Assembly: GCA_029945375.1 (NCBI GenBank)
Contig: CM057066.1
Coordinates: forward strand, 248,001-312,000
From: Agaricus subrufescens
Taxonomy: Eukaryota; Basidiomycota; Agaricomycetes; Agaricales; Agaricaceae
Length of the DNA: 64,000 bases
Reading direction: 5' to 3'
Shown here: positions 35,180 to 48,595 of the stretch, one piece after another
How the letters are laid out: each line of letters opens with the position of its first letter
Numbering within the stretch: position 1 is the stretch's first letter
Program-made: the position numbers and the translations under genes
The notes under the pieces: generated by a model
Databases searched by the model: none
Told to the model about the DNA's origin: nothing
Seen by the model: only the letters and a program-made list of their open reading frames with translations

Positions 35180-37990
35180 CGCGAGATTGTGACGTCACGC
35201 TCTCGACTCGACGATCTCAATCATCTCATGGTCTATAGCACCAACTGCCATCTTTGTGCACCACTCTGTGCGATACTCTCTGGCTGAGCTCCCGCCCCCA
35301 CCACTCAGAACCGGGCCGCTGTCCGCACTTGTCCTCCACAGCCTCCCTCATCTCGTCCCTGCCCCATGCCTCCTCTGCCAAGCCTTTCCCTCGCTTGCTC
35401 TCTTCCCGCCCGCCCTCCTGTTCCTCTCCAAGTTCATGCCTACCTATGACGACTCCGCCCAGGGCTCTCTCCTCTCGCCCCAATACACTGGAGCCTCGGT
35501 CCCCCCATGAGCTTGGCTAGCGCCGCTCCATGGTCCTCTACCGGCCTGCTGACAAATGGGTCCGCCTGTTGTCCAATCTCGTGGCCCCTGGGTCTCCAAA
35601 CAGCAGCGACCACAAGTCCATCTTCGTGCCTCCCAAGCTTCCCTACAACAGACAACCTATCCGTTCAACATTGGACGACTCTATAATCTCCTTCCACTCC
35701 GATTCCAAGAATCCAGGGCGCCCAGCAGGACCTTGTTGCATACCCCTATGACTCTGTATTCCATGAACCTGACGCTCCAGATGAGGAAGTGAATGCGTCT
35801 GTGATGATGAGCAAAGGAAGTCACAGCCAACACCTCACATTCTCGAGCATTCTCAACCCGGTATCTTATCAACTCCTTTTCACTCGCCCCTTGTCTGACT
35901 TCAGATAGTGTAGCTCAATGCGTCTGTTCCCTCGCAGGTGAATAGGACTGCCTGTTCTCAAATCTCATAGATGGCAGCAACCATGATTCCATCCTCGCGA
36001 CGCCCAGAGTCACGTGCAACAAGCAATCTATCCTTTTGGTGTTCGGTGACTTCATATTCCCCTTCTACTGCCACGCCGAACATGAAGTGGTTACTCCAGA
36101 TGTTGAAGACGTCCTCCCTAATCTTCAAGGAACAGTGACATGAGAAGTGAAAAGACTGCCTCTCCTCCCAGGCCATTACTAATCTTTCTGTCCTCCTCAT
36201 CCCGATGCTTGCCCTTTCGTGCTTACCAGATCAGTGTGACTATATTTCTCAATAACATGGGTATGTTCTTAATCTCCTTGTGCGTTCGTATCTCACTCTT
36301 TCCCCTCCAAGCCAACTACCTGCCTCATTCCAACTGCCAACCCCATGGATCGTGACATTTCCAAAGAGGCTTCTCGTACTGGTCTTCGTGGTTAAGACTT
36401 CTACGATAAACTCTACCAGGACTGCAGGTTGCTCCATCCGGACAATAGCCCATTTTTGGAAGCTGCTGGGCTCTGCTATACTCGGGATCACAAATTTGGA
36501 GTGGTATTACCCCCAACAAATCATCACCTACAACGGCACCTCGTCATACACCTTGATTCCGCCGCCACTTTCCAACCTTACTCTACCCTTTATCGGCACC
36601 ATGTGCACTGTCAACGCTCCGTCTTAGCAGCAGCATAAGGTTGGCTGCTCCATTCATTCCTGCCGCCAATTACAACTTGAGGTGTCATGAAGGGGCGCCT
36701 CCATCATAGAACAATTCCTTCTCTACTCAACATTATATCGAAGTAGAAGTCGTTTTCTGTAGCATCGGACGAAATTCCCAAGCATATGTCAGAACTTTTC
36801 TCTTCCTTCTTTCCTAATGCGTGTCAGTTGACCATACTTCTCATAGTGACCCAGTGTTGGGACAATGCAAACTTGGCAAGACACAACTACCAACAGAATG
36901 CGGCTATACAGCTATGTTTCGTGTGATGGGGAACATTCTCTAATCAGACAAATCCTGCCGGTCTGCATACTGCGGTAGCTTCATGGCGAAAAGGCGGGGG
37001 AAATTTAACTGTTTTAAGTTGACCACTGGGGTGGAGTGTCGTACGTCCCTCATCTTATTTCTACAATCCTGCCTAATATTTACTAGAGCATTTTTATGCT
37101 TTGATGCAGCTCATCTGCGTCTTATTTACAACAAAGGCCGAGGAGCATCCAAAATTGATATCTTTGAAGCCGAAATCAACAGGACGTCAGCTTGACCCAA
37201 GTCACTTCTCAATCTGCCCTTCATACTGTTCACTCACAATCATGAATACAACACCGATGCCTTAACCATTTCCGATCCTGAGCCAGCTATTCCCAATGGC
37301 TATCATAGTCCAGCTATCCAGCAGGCTATTTCGGGATTGACGTGAGTTCCGAGTGACATGTTGCAAGGATCAGTACAACTTGGTCAAGCTAAGGCCTACA
37401 AGCTTTCGGGCTCGAGTATTGGTCGGATCTGAATGATCCGGGTTTGGGGTATACCCAATGGAATATGAATGGAAATTGTTCTATAAGGCAGATGCTCCTG
37501 CTGTTGTAGGGTCAGATCCTGAAGCTCAGGGGAGTTCAAGCGTCGGACAGAGGTTGATTGCTGTTGAACCCATGTCCATTGTGCTCAACCTGGGTGTCTC
37601 GCATACGTCGGCTGCCCGAGGCTATTCAAATTAAGATACTGACCCTCCTTAACAACAAACTGGCAGACAATTGATACACCGACGCTATCATTCCCCACCG
37701 AGTCCCTCATTAATTATGTAAGGGTTTATCAGAGGAAGGACTCCATCAATACCTGCTATGACACTAAGGAGTTACTCACCGCAGGTTATGTCGCAAGTCA
37801 ATGCTGCTCCTTTCCCTAACCGTTTACTTAATGTGCCCACTAACGGTGTCATGTTCTATGTTATACCCAGACCAAAATGCTACTGTGTGGTCTTACGCGC
37901 AGCAAAGGATAGGCTCTATGACAGATCGTGCTAGTATCACATAGGCTTCACGAACACTTTATCTCACACCATCCCTTATCCTCATTGCTT
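35180..37990 (+). pseudogene. KRE6-3: KRE6/SKN1 relic, long type
   Basis: It parallels KRE6-1 along its length. The N-terminal Ser/Pro-rich region is near 35430-35800, the hydrophobic anchor near 36180-36260, M-D-R-D-I with R-T-G-L-R-G near 36340-36390, H-P-D-N-S-P-F-L-E-A-A near 36435, L-E-W-Y-Y-P-Q-Q near 36500, and G-A-S-K-I-D-I-F-E-A-E-I near 37140-37170. The C-terminal A-I-S-G-L-T, D-M-L-Q-G and Q-R-L-I-A-V-E-P-M blocks lie near 37330-37580. The first catalytic glutamate of the GH16 motif is lysine (K-I-D-I-F-E). It has stops and frameshifts throughout and converges on NACHT-C. Confidence 0.8.
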
Positions 37991-38183
37991 GCCTTCGGGG
38001 CCATGCTTTGTCTGTCTACTATCTAGAGATCAATGAGTATCTATTGTCTGTTCTTCTGTACGGATTCACGATCAATGAGATACACAATGATATTCCTACA
38101 AAGCATATTTTCATGTCATAACAATTTAGCAACCAACAACGAAATCGGTAACAAAAAAATGAACAGTCAGAGAGAAATTCAGA

Positions 38184-41100
38184 CTACACTTGATTGGGAT
38201 AGGGTAGAATATAATACCCTAAATCCCCTGCCTTCTGCTTCCTTTCTCTTGGCCGGTGTAGCTGTTCTTTCAAGTCATCTTCAGTATACTCATACACAAA
38301 AATTGCAAACTTCTGCCCTGGGCATCCACCTATCAAGACTTGGGGGTCTGGCCTATGTTTCTGGAAAAGTTGAAGGCCTGATATGTATTCTTCTAATTCT
38401 TCAGGTGAGTTTGGCTGAACAATAGAATATCAGAAAGTAAAATAGCTCAAGGCAGATTAGATCTCACATTATTTCCCAGATATTTCTGCTTTTGTGAGCC
38501 TATATCACAAAGCAACAAATGAGGGTATACTCTGTACCACTCAAGATGATCAAATTGAAGATCTTGAAATTGGATCCCATGAACAAGATCTCTGCTAGTG
38601 AGTTCTTCTTCATACATCTATAATTTAGATTAGACAAGGAGTGGTTTCAAAATTGTTGGCTTACATTCCAAATTTCCAATAACCAGGTGACAAAGTCACT
38701 CCGATATTGCCATGTGCTCCTTGCAGTATTGAAATCCAGCTGGCCAAGTAAATGAAAAACATAATCCTGACTCTGGCTTGATTTGAGTTCAGCAGGAGCA
38801 TACCCCATGAGTGACAAAGTGGGAGCATCATGAACAGCAGTATGTAAATTCAAGTTGAAGTCAGTTATGGCCAAATGATTCGATGAATTGACACCAGGAT
38901 GATATTGTGAGCAATAGTCATGCCAGATGGAAATATCTGTGAAAAATTGATGACAATATATAAAAGTATACTATTACATGAACTCACCAGGTTTTCCATC
39001 ATAAAACTTCTTGAAGCCTTGCCAAATCTCAATCAGCAGCTTCCATACCACATTTCTTCTGTTCTCCAAAGAGATATAGAAATTTTTGGACCTGTCTGAG
39101 TCCACCAAATATTCATAGAATGAAGGATGAGAGAAAACTACTCTTTCCAGAGGAGCATTTTCTGAAGGCATCTGGACCATAGAGCAGCCACTGAGTGCAG
39201 CATAGACTATACTCAGCTCAATGTCAAGAACTACAGAAATACCCTTGGGGACTTGAAGAGTATGGGATTGCTGAGCTATACCATAGAGAAGAACACCAAA
39301 GATTTGGTGCATAGTAGGCCACATGTCAGAAGAGACTGAGGTGAGAATGTGGGTGTATAGAGCATCAACATAGATGAATGGCTGATCATCAGTAGGACCA
39401 ACCCCATCAATGAGAGCTACAAGCTGGTCAAGGCAGGATACAGGGTTGCCATGATGAGGATCCTTGATAAATTGAATAGCCAAAGCAGCAAATGAGGACT
39501 GGTGAGAGATAGCACTTGCAAATTCCAGAAGCTGCTCCTGGCTAGGCCAGCTTTCTGGTATAGTTTGTGAATGGTTGGCTGAGATAGCTTGAAGGCTATC
39601 CTTGAGATAGTGCTCAGTATCATGGTAAAAGTTGTAGTGGGGATAGGGAACAGCAAAATAGATCCAAACTTGAGCCTCAGCTTGACAAAGGGAAGGATCT
39701 AGACCATGAGACTGTAGATGTGAGGCAGTAGCCTGATATCTGAATATCAGACAGGCATTTCCTGGACTTCCACAAGCTAGGACTGGGAGATGTGGGAAAT
39801 GTAATTCAAGCTGAGGTATCTCAGCAAGAATTTCTCCAAAATCATCCTAGAGCTAAGATTAGCAGATGCAATTCAATGACAAGTTATTTCTCACTGTTGT
39901 ATAGACCCACTTCTTCAGTAGTTGTTTGTCTTGAACAATATGCATTACAGCCTCACAGGTTCCCACCTGAGCAAATCGAATTGATTTTAACCCTACTTCC
40001 TGGATAATTCCTTGAGCAACAAGTTCTTCCTGATAGACCTATATCAAAGTTTAATAGAGGAAAACCAGTCAAGATGCTGAATTATTACCCACCTCCCACA
40101 TATCAAATAACCAAAACAGAAATTCTGGCAATTTTGCAACCACATAAAACCCATAGCAGATAGTAGCATCCTTCAGCTGGCCTAGTAGACCAAAACATTG
40201 AGCTTTATCTCCACTGGATGAGAATGGCTCCTTATCCTTCAAATCATGCTTTTCAACCAAAAATATAAAGAGTGCTTCATGGATATACCACATTAGGATA
40301 AATTGAAGATTTTGGTCAGTGCTATCAAACAGGTCAGTTTCATCAATGAGTATATTGCTAGGCTCTCCTACTCACAGTTTAGATGAGATTGATGATGAGA
40401 TGTATTCAATCCATCTGTTTGCATATAACAGACCTGAAGAGTCGGTGTCACCAAATCATAACCTTGATTATACAGTATCAACATACCTGGATAGGTTGTC
40501 CGAAAGTCCTCCCAAATGGTGAGGGATGACTGAAGTAAGTCATCCTCAACACCCTGAAGAGAGATACAAAATTGTTTGGATCGGGCCGAGTCCAGCAGGT
40601 AGTCACCAAATGAAGCATGATAGAAAGCTGCTGGCTTCGTGTGGGCGTCTTCGGGATCAGAAGTATTAAGGAGTGAGTAGCAGCCATTGACTGAGGCGTA
40701 GATGGTGGCCACATCCAGACTGAGGATTACAGACATAGCCGGCAATAGCTTTAGAACGTATTTGTTCCCCTCACCCTGGGCATACAGTAGGGCACCAAGC
40801 ACCCGTTTCGTAGTTGGCCATACATCAGATGGAATGGAACTGAGGATACTCGTATAGAGTGCATCCAGGTGCGCAAACGGCCGGGTATCGGAGACGGTGG
40901 CTGGGAGACCACTGAAAGCAGATAGGACTTGGCTGAGGCGCTTGGTAGGGTTAGCATATTGTGGATCGCCAATGAACCGAACTGCTGTATCGGCGAGGAC
41001 AAACAAGCCAGACACAGCATCAGCTAGCTGCGAGAATTGCTCCTCACTAGGCCATTGCTTCAGTACAGTCCGTGGATATTCTCTCTGAATTCTCTCCAGG

Positions 41101-42305
41101 CTGTCCTTCAGGAAGAGCTCAACGTCTCGGCGAGCTTCCTTTGAGTTGGCAGGTACATACTTTTTCAAGTATGTAGACAATACCTTCCCTTCGTTGAACG
41201 TGTTAATGATATGCTGCTCCGGGCGACTCGCAATGAGCCAAAGGAGGGGAACATTGGGATGCTGAACGATAAAGTCGGTGATGAGGCGGATGATCTCTCG
41301 CTGTGATTGGTATTTGTCGAGCTCATCAAGTCCATCCAGTATGATACCCCACGGGTGTCCGCCAGCTCCAATCTTCCTTTCAATGAAAGGCTCGACAATG
41401 AAGGTCTTGAACTGCTCCTCCATTCCTTTGTTGACTAGAGCGGGGTCCCGGGTAAGTTTCTCAGTGACGAAGGTACAGTACTCCTCAATATTGACCGCAA
41501 GCTGGTAGGCGATGGTGATGAAGAGGTTCTGGGAGCTATTGCGTCCGTTAGGTCTGGACACAAATGTGGAGGCTCCGAGGTGCTTCGACTTGGCCAGCTT
41601 GTCTGCGAGAGTTTGCATGATGGCCGATTTACTGACACCAGCGGGACCGTAGACCCAGATGAGCAACTTCTCCCTTTCTTTGTCGTAGAACCAGGTGATA
41701 ACATATTCGTTGATTTCGATGCGAGTACCGGGATGACATTTGGGAGGAGGATCGCGAGCAGAGGAATCATGTGCTGCACCCTGGATACTGTGCGCGAGAA
41801 GTAGCTCCATGGCTGCAGAGGTCCATTAGTCATGAACACGATGTACTAAGGTAACGGTTCTCATACCTTTGCCTCTTCTATCACTTGCATCATGAATGTG
41901 GACTGCAGTATTTTCAATCATGACAGGGTTGATTATGGAGAAATCTCTGGCGTTGGGGAGAATCCCGCCACCCGAGGTTGATTGAATTCCAGTAGCTAAT
42001 CATTCCGTCAGCATGCTACGCCAATGCTCAATACAGATTCTCCTTACCTTGAACTGGAGCCTCGTCGATGGCGATCCTGGGAGTACTGACACTAGCTGAT
42101 GTTGTGTCCACGACAACAGAGGTACCAGTAGCCGGAAGCGTGGTGGACGAATTGTCGTGACCATCTGAGTTGGACATGAGCAGAATATAACGTGAAGGTA
42201 GACGAGTGAGCACAGACCCCGAGAGGCAGCCTCGCCCTTCTTGCGGCCGGAAAAGAGATTGCGAATAAATGCCTTGATTTTCTGGCGTTTTGAACCTGAA
42301 TCCAT
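38184..42305 (-). CDS. NACHT-C: full-length STAND gene with a damaged Walker A
   Basis: The exon layout is that of NACHT-B (first exons 42305-42236, 42164-42048, 41995-41867, 41812-40487; last exon ends at the stop at 38184), and I found no frameshift or premature stop, so a protein of about 1200 aa is possible. The first intron has donor GC where NACHT-B has GT. Walker A reads G-P-A-G-V-S-K-S: the glycine just before the invariant lysine is serine (codon AGT near 41635). This glycine is nearly invariant in P-loop NTPases, so nucleotide binding is probably impaired. Walker B (I-I-L-D-G-L-D-E-L-D) is kept, and so is the duplicated A-C-V-B block. It may be a decoy, a regulator of NACHT-B, or an early pseudogene; the sequence alone does not decide. 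Confidence 0.85.
42166..42235 (-). other. first intron of NACHT-C, GC donor
   Basis: The donor reads GCGAGG, where NACHT-B has GTGAGG in the same position. The NACHT-D stub has the C-type sequence too, so the change is shared by C and D. The acceptor is a normal CAG. Confidence 0.65.
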
Positions 42306-44870
42306 AGTGGTGTGCAGTAATATCAGTCAGAAAGTTGTGCTTCAAAAATTCAGCGGGAGTAGATGAACGAGACGAGACGAGTGGACGTGGGAGCTGGCGG
42401 GCTGTACGTTGACTGATTGGTGGCAGTTGGGAACAAAAACACAGCCAGAGATCCCACGTATCCCACCTCGTGGCATTCACAAAGAATATTGAATCCTCAA
42501 GTCATTCATACGGACAGTTCCCTCTCGACACATGAGAACAATAAAGTGGGGAGCGTGATATTTCTGGTATGTAAACAAAGTGGCTGCACAACTTAACACA
42601 CCCATCACATATAAGAGACTCTTCGTTACTCCATAAATCAGCTCTGCTCATACACCGATCCAGCTGACTGACGTGCAGAAATGTATTCTTGATTGCGACA
42701 GTCGATGCGACCCATTCCTGCGGTTAGTATTACTTTTGAGATGTCGTAAACGCTGTATTCACCTGGAATGCAGTCCCCCCTCTAGCCGATTCAAGACTGG
42801 TAAACGATGCGAGATGCGAGACGTCTATGAACATGCATAGTTGAAAGTAGCGACGTGGAACGGCAACTTGATATTATTGAGATTGAAACTGAGGGACAAT
42901 TGTGTGGCAGCAATGAGAGTCTGGACATACGTTCGGTCAAGAGTAAACGGTGAGTACATGAGCTCTAAGTGGTATTGAGGCAGACATGAAGAACGGACGA
43001 ACCTGTCACAGGGGTGTCACATTCCCCTCTCGCATTGGCAATACATTGATGTTCTTCCTCGTTCTCCAGGCCTTTATCGCTCGGACATGAACGGAAGAGC
43101 TGAGCGTGATATCACAGATAATCGTGGTGCGAATTTCAGGCCATTGAATATCCGTCATCGTGACTGGGAGCATTCCGGCTCGTTGTCACCTGTCACCTTC
43201 TCTTGGTCGCTAGCATTGGGTTGGGCGTGAGCGAACAAAGCATACAGAACTCTTTGTTTCCATTACCACGTATGGAGAAAAGAAAGAAGAAGTTGCAGGA
43301 AGGTAGTAGATTAGGTGTGCCGTTGACTGGGCTATCAGCCGGATAAAGGCACTATACACAAGTCCACAGATTCAAAGCGTGACTCGAGGCTGGTGGGAGA
43401 CGACGAGGGCACCCAGTAGGGAGAGCAGCTGTGGCCACAAAGGTTCCGACACCTTGTGCTTGTAGCCAGGGAGCGGAGAGGTTGATACCACGACAATTGG
43501 CATGGACAGGAGGTAGTCGTTTGAGCGTGGAGGGAAGCGCTAGATGCTAGGGATGGATATCTTGTAATCCTAGGCCATGAGGAATATGGTGAACAAGAAT
43601 AGTTGATATAAAGCTCACGATGTACCGAAGAAGGCCTGTTCACCAACAAAGTTAACATAGCATCAATACACGTAGTGGTCTCCTTGAGAACTATAGAATC
43701 TTCAATGTAGCGACTTGCTGAGGAGTGAGGAGGCGCCGCGAGGATTGAGCAACTTTGAACCCAATCACAGGCCTGCGCGCGGTTTCCATCCCCTTTCATA
43801 AGGGCTCCAACATCAAAGGCCAGACACGACATAGACATGTTGCGACTGTAACGTGGCGATCCGAGTCTCAACTTTGTCTAGTATACCTGAAACATAAACG
43901 CAAACTTCATCGGTTTTACTGGACATCCTTTGACATTAAAGCATAACGGGCGTACCCAGCGTCCCCATCTCGCACCTGAGCACCCCTCTTGTAGCTCTTC
44001 CAATACAAACCTGCACTTGCGCGACAGTGAATGTGGAATTTGATCATTGTTCTGTCGATACTGAACGTTCCAATCGCCACTGTTAGGGTTGCATTGAGGA
44101 CGAAGTAGAGAATTCTCATGTGACGCTCTCCGGCCGTAAGTACTACTACGCATCGTTATTGTTGGCCCATAGACCTCCCGGAATATCGCACCCAAACCGA
44201 CATGGACTTCGGCACGCCTTTCTCGCCCGAGTATGGAATGGAGAATATGTGATGAGGATGTAGTGTGGCGAAAGCATAGCTCTCTGACTGGGGACGAGCA
44301 AAACTATTTATACCGACAAGTCAACAATCAATTGCACCTAGAATGAGTAGCACATACTATTAAACCGTTGTTGTCAAGCCGCCAAGTGTCTAGTCGTGTC
44401 GGGTAGATCCATGTCTCCGGTGGGACACTCGGGTCAACGTAGATCACGAGATGAAAGAACAACGGAGTTGAAAACAGGCTTAATGGGCGGCGTTCGACGT
44501 GTTCTCATTCGAGAGCTCGTTAATGTACAGCCAAGAGACTGGGTTGACTCGTTGAGGGAGAACCAAAGGGCGGGCCGGAATCAACGAACGTGCATGACTG
44601 GTTCTCCAGGTGACGGCGCAAAGTTCTCCTGAATGCAATGTTACTATCGAAAAATCCACGCCATGTTACACTTACGATGGCAGCAACCCGTCTGGCCGGA
44701 AAACTCTAGAGTGTGACAAGGTGGAAGCTTCTAGTAGAAACGGTATTCGGTGTTCAATAAGGTTGCTTAAGTTTGGAAACAAAAAACCAAGGTGCGATGA
44801 GATACAAGTGTCGAGCGTGAAGGCCCCTGGTCCAGTTTAGAACGATCGACGCTCTGGCACTAGAACCAAC
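42306..44870. pseudogene. module X, copy X4
   Basis: It lies between the NACHT-C start and KRE6-4 and parallels X2 closely. Features are the G-D-C-I-P-G-E-Y-S-V-Y-D-I block near 42715-42775, S-D-K-G-L-E-N-E-E-E near 43060-43090, S-R-K-C-R-F-V-L-E-E-L near 43985-44025 and the M-L-S-P-H-Y-I-L-I-T-Y peptide near 44240-44280 (all minus strand). All frames contain stops. The region next to 42305 should hold the NACHT-C promoter. No family was recognised. Confidence 0.55.
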
Positions 44871-46700
44871 ATGGTCTGTCACGTCACGCAGAACGCAGTT
44901 GTCATGATAGAGAAGCCCATGCCCAACCCGTCTTCCCTTGGCATGCCCGCTGCTCATTTGCCTTGCTTGGTCTCGTGCTCTCGTTCCTGCTCCACCCTCC
45001 CCGCATTCATGGCCACCTGCGATGACTCTCCTCGGTCTTGTGACTTTTCCTTGACCGAGGGAGCAACGATGCGATTGTCGATCGTAGTCGCGTAGAGGTA
45101 AATTATCAATCTCCCTGTACATTCCCTTCTCACTCTCCTCCCACAGGACAGTCACCCGTCCTATTCCAGCTTCCAGACCCCTATGTATCATAACACCTGC
45201 ATTCGCTTTACCCAAGGGGTCATATCGAAGTCGAAGTCGTCCTCTCAGGATCGGACGAAAACTCCAAAGCATACGTCAGTACCCTCTTCCTTCCTACCTT
45301 GGTAGTGCATGAGCTGACCATGGCCTCGATAGTGGCCTGGTGCCTGGACAATTTGAAACCTGGTAAGACCGGGATACAGGGCAACCACTAACGGGCTGTG
45401 GCCGCACACGTACGATTCACGCCGTGAAGTGGGGCATTTCCCAATCAAACAAATCCCGACGGTTTCACTTGTGTGGCAGCGCGTCACTCGATGAATCAAG
45501 GTCAAATTTCGACCCCAAGACAATATCGTGCGCGCCTTACCTTCGATACTCTACTTTTAGCTAATGTTTCCCAGAACGTGTTCTTGCCCCGACGCTGACC
45601 ACCTGGGTTCCGTGTATACCAAAGGTCACGTAGCCCCCAAAATCGGTGCCGTTCAAGTCGAGATCAACAGCACGATAAGCGTGACCCAAGTCGCGTCTCA
45701 GTCTGCCCAGTTCACGCTGTTCACTTACGGTTACAAGTACAACACCGGTGCGTTAACTATCTCCAATCTTTCACTCACCACACCCAACGGCTATCACGGT
45801 TCTAGAGCAATTTTGGGATTGATGCAAGTTCCCAATGGTATGTTCCAGGGATTGGTACAACCTGGTTAAGCCAAGCCCTACAACGTTTTCGGGTTCGAGT
45901 ACTGGTCGGATCCGTATGATCTGGGTTCTAGATATATCCAATAGAGTGTTGATGGGATGCCGTCGTATAAGATGGATGCTTCCGCTGTGGAACTAGATCC
46001 CGTGGCTCAGGGGGGGTTCAGGCGTCAGGTAGGGGTTGATGCCTATCGAACCCATGTCTATCGTTTTCAACTCGGGTATCTCACGTATGTCGGTATCCTT
46101 AACTATTCGAAACATGATACTGACCCCACCTCTGTCTATAACAGCAAACTGGCTGACGATTGACACATCAACGCTACTATACCCCGCCAAAATCCTAATT
46201 AATCATGTAAGGGTTTATTAGAGGAAGGACTCGATCAATACTGGCTGCGGTCCTAATGTATCCCGGACCGCAAATTATATCGCGAGTCACGTTGGCACAT
46301 ATGGAAGTGAGTTGTTCCTCAGTATGTTGGTTGTTCTTCGATGGTCTCGTACTTGTGAAGTCATCTGTGTTCTTTTGGTGTTGACTTGGCCCCTCTGGGA
46401 CCCATCGGCGTTTCGATGTCGGACATAGTCCTTCATTCCCCGGCCCAACAATCTCTCGATTCTGCTGCCCTCCCTAATTGTTTACCTGATACATCTGCTA
46501 ACGTCCTTTTTTCCCTCATGTCCAAAGCATAATGCTGCGATGTGGCCTTATGCAAAGCCAAGACATAAGCCCTACGACGGGTCATACTAATGCCGCATAC
46601 ACCCCACGGACACTTTATCTCACAACACCACTTATCCTCATCGCTCTTTCTAAATAAACGATCGGGGCCATTCTTCTTTGTGTTACTTTCCAGATATTAT
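44871..46700 (+). pseudogene. KRE6-4: KRE6/SKN1 relic, short type
   Basis: It has the same internal deletion as KRE6-2: the N-terminal P-I-P-A-S segment near 45150-45180 is followed at once by I-E-V-E-V-V-L-S-G-S-D-E near 45225-45260. The best frame is 45564-45869, with V-E-I-N-S-T, F-T-Y-G-Y-K-Y-N, G-L-M-Q-V-P-N-G-M-F-Q-G. The catalytic site reads K-I-G-A-V-Q. Further C-terminal blocks run to about 46230 (Y-R-V-Y-type end after A-K-I-L-I-N). Stops lie at 45867 and around 45940. Confidence 0.78.
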
Positions 46701-47045
46701 CATGTTGCTTGAATCTCCCCGCCCTTGTTACTTTGTTTTCAAAGCTGAAGCTCCCTTTTCTTTTCTTTTACTGAGGGGTCTCGGTCGGTTATTGTACACA
46801 ACCTATGCGCGTTATTGTCCTCTTTTTGTTATTGTTATTTAGTTTACCGATTAACTTGCATGATCTTAACTCCTGTTTACGACTGACTTCCATTCTGTCT
46901 TTCTTCATCACTTACTATTAAGATGAATATCTTTTTGGACCTCTTCTCATTTAAGAACCAACCGTTTGTATGTTCCCCCTCTTCACCTGAAGAAAATAAC
47001 GTAGCAGCCGTGACATTTCTGGTTTGTAAACGAAATCCCTGCATT
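46701..47045. other. KRE6-4 3' flank joined directly to X5, NACHT slot empty
   Basis: The sequence follows the KRE6-2 3' flank up to about 46970 (GTTTGTATGTT) and then continues directly into X-type sequence (GTGACATTTCTGGTTTGTAAAC, also seen upstream of NACHT-C near 42555). No NACHT exon, not even the stub, is present here. Confidence 0.55.
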
Positions 47046-47863
47046 AATACATACCCATTGACATATAAGAGATTACTTGTTGCTCGATAATTTGACTCTG
47101 GTCATACCACAATGCAACTAACCAACAGTTGAATACGTATTTCTGATTGCTAAGGTTACTCCTGCTATCTAGCCTTCTTGGTCTACTCGACCCCTCCCTG
47201 CAGAAATTATCCTTTTGATGATGTCGCGAAACATCGTATCCACTCGGAATGCAGTCCTCCTCCATTTACTTATTCAAGATTGGTAGATTGCACAAGTTGA
47301 TTATTGGCACGCGAAGTTCAGAATAACTTCCGTACCGGACGAGAACTCGATATCGTTCATATAAAAAAAAAAATCCTGCGAAAAGGGTTGAGTGGTAAGG
47401 AGCCTGCCAATATAGTCATCGTATGATTGCTGACTTTAGCTACAGGACAGGCAAACACAAGCCCGAGATTTGTGACGCATTGAGTGAAATAGTGTGGTGT
47501 AGCTTTGAACTACAGTCCCGCTCGCACAGGGACGCACCGCAAATGATAATCATGGAGCGATGGGAGACTGGATAGACGTTTGTTCAAGAGGGAATGGTGG
47601 GTGCTTGAGCGCCTGAGCTCTTGAGTGGCAGTGAGGCAGAGAGTGGGTCGAACAGCGAAACCCGGCGGAACCCGTCACAAGGACGTCACACCCCTCTCTT
47701 GTACGCGAACCAATTCATATTCTTCCTCATTTTCCAGACCTTTATCGCCGGACTTTGACGGAAAGGCTGACAATGGTACTATAGATAATAATAATAATAC
47801 CGCCAATCTCTGTCCATCGCTTCTCTGTTGTCGTGGCTGAGAGTGTCCCGAGTTCGTTATCAC
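47046..47863. pseudogene. module X, copy X5, left part
   Basis: It is very close to X3: the R-R-L-D block near 47170, the stretch around 47630-47760 and the G-D-K-G-L-E-N-E-E-E-Y peptide (minus strand, near 47720-47760) match with few changes. It ends at a DNA transposon and resumes after 56197. Confidence 0.6.
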
Positions 47864-47875
47864 GCTCAGTAAAAA
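47864..47875 (+). repeat. left terminal inverted repeat of the transposon
   Basis: GCTCAGTAAAAA. The last 11 bases match the complement of the right end. Confidence 0.8.
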
Positions 47876-48595
47876 ATACTTTCAGCGCTATTTAGGTTAT
47901 TCCGGGTTAATTCCGGGTGTCTCCAGGATAAATCGGATCCAAGGGACTGAGTTTGCCCCTGAGTTTACGTGTGAATCTATATTTGTATACCCCGGAGAAT
48001 GGCAGGGGGATGCCTGGAGATCACCTGTATGATACCAGTGAAAAAGCTGTATAATGCAAGAACAACTTTAGGTACCAATGTACATATGGTTCTTGGTCTC
48101 ACGTTCACAAGTCCAAAACAGAATAACAGTGCAGAGTATACATGCCGAAGAACAGTTTTGTATCATATAATTAAATATATAGTTACTAGGTTGAAATTAC
48201 ACAAAGTATATAGTATATTCTAGGTTTTTCGCAACTTGATTGCATGTTTAGCTTCTCCATTAGAGATTTAGCTAAATGCTTACTACCTGACACTTTTGTA
48301 AAGCTTGTGACCACTATGGCATTTGTAGCTGATGATTTTACATTAATGGTAAGCATTTGTTCATTTGTGAACCACTTAAGTTGTCTGGGTGGATTTTCTG
48401 TCACTGTCTAATATTTTTCATGAAAGTATGTGACTATTCTACTGCATTGCATTGACAGTGAACAGTTCCTCAATTTTCAATGATGGAAGCTGACTAAGGT
48501 ATATCTGGTTCTAGAACTTTACTGATATTCCACAAGAATTGTCTGTGACTCATCTGGCTGATCTGCTTGCAGTCTTGGACATTCCATGTTCTTCT

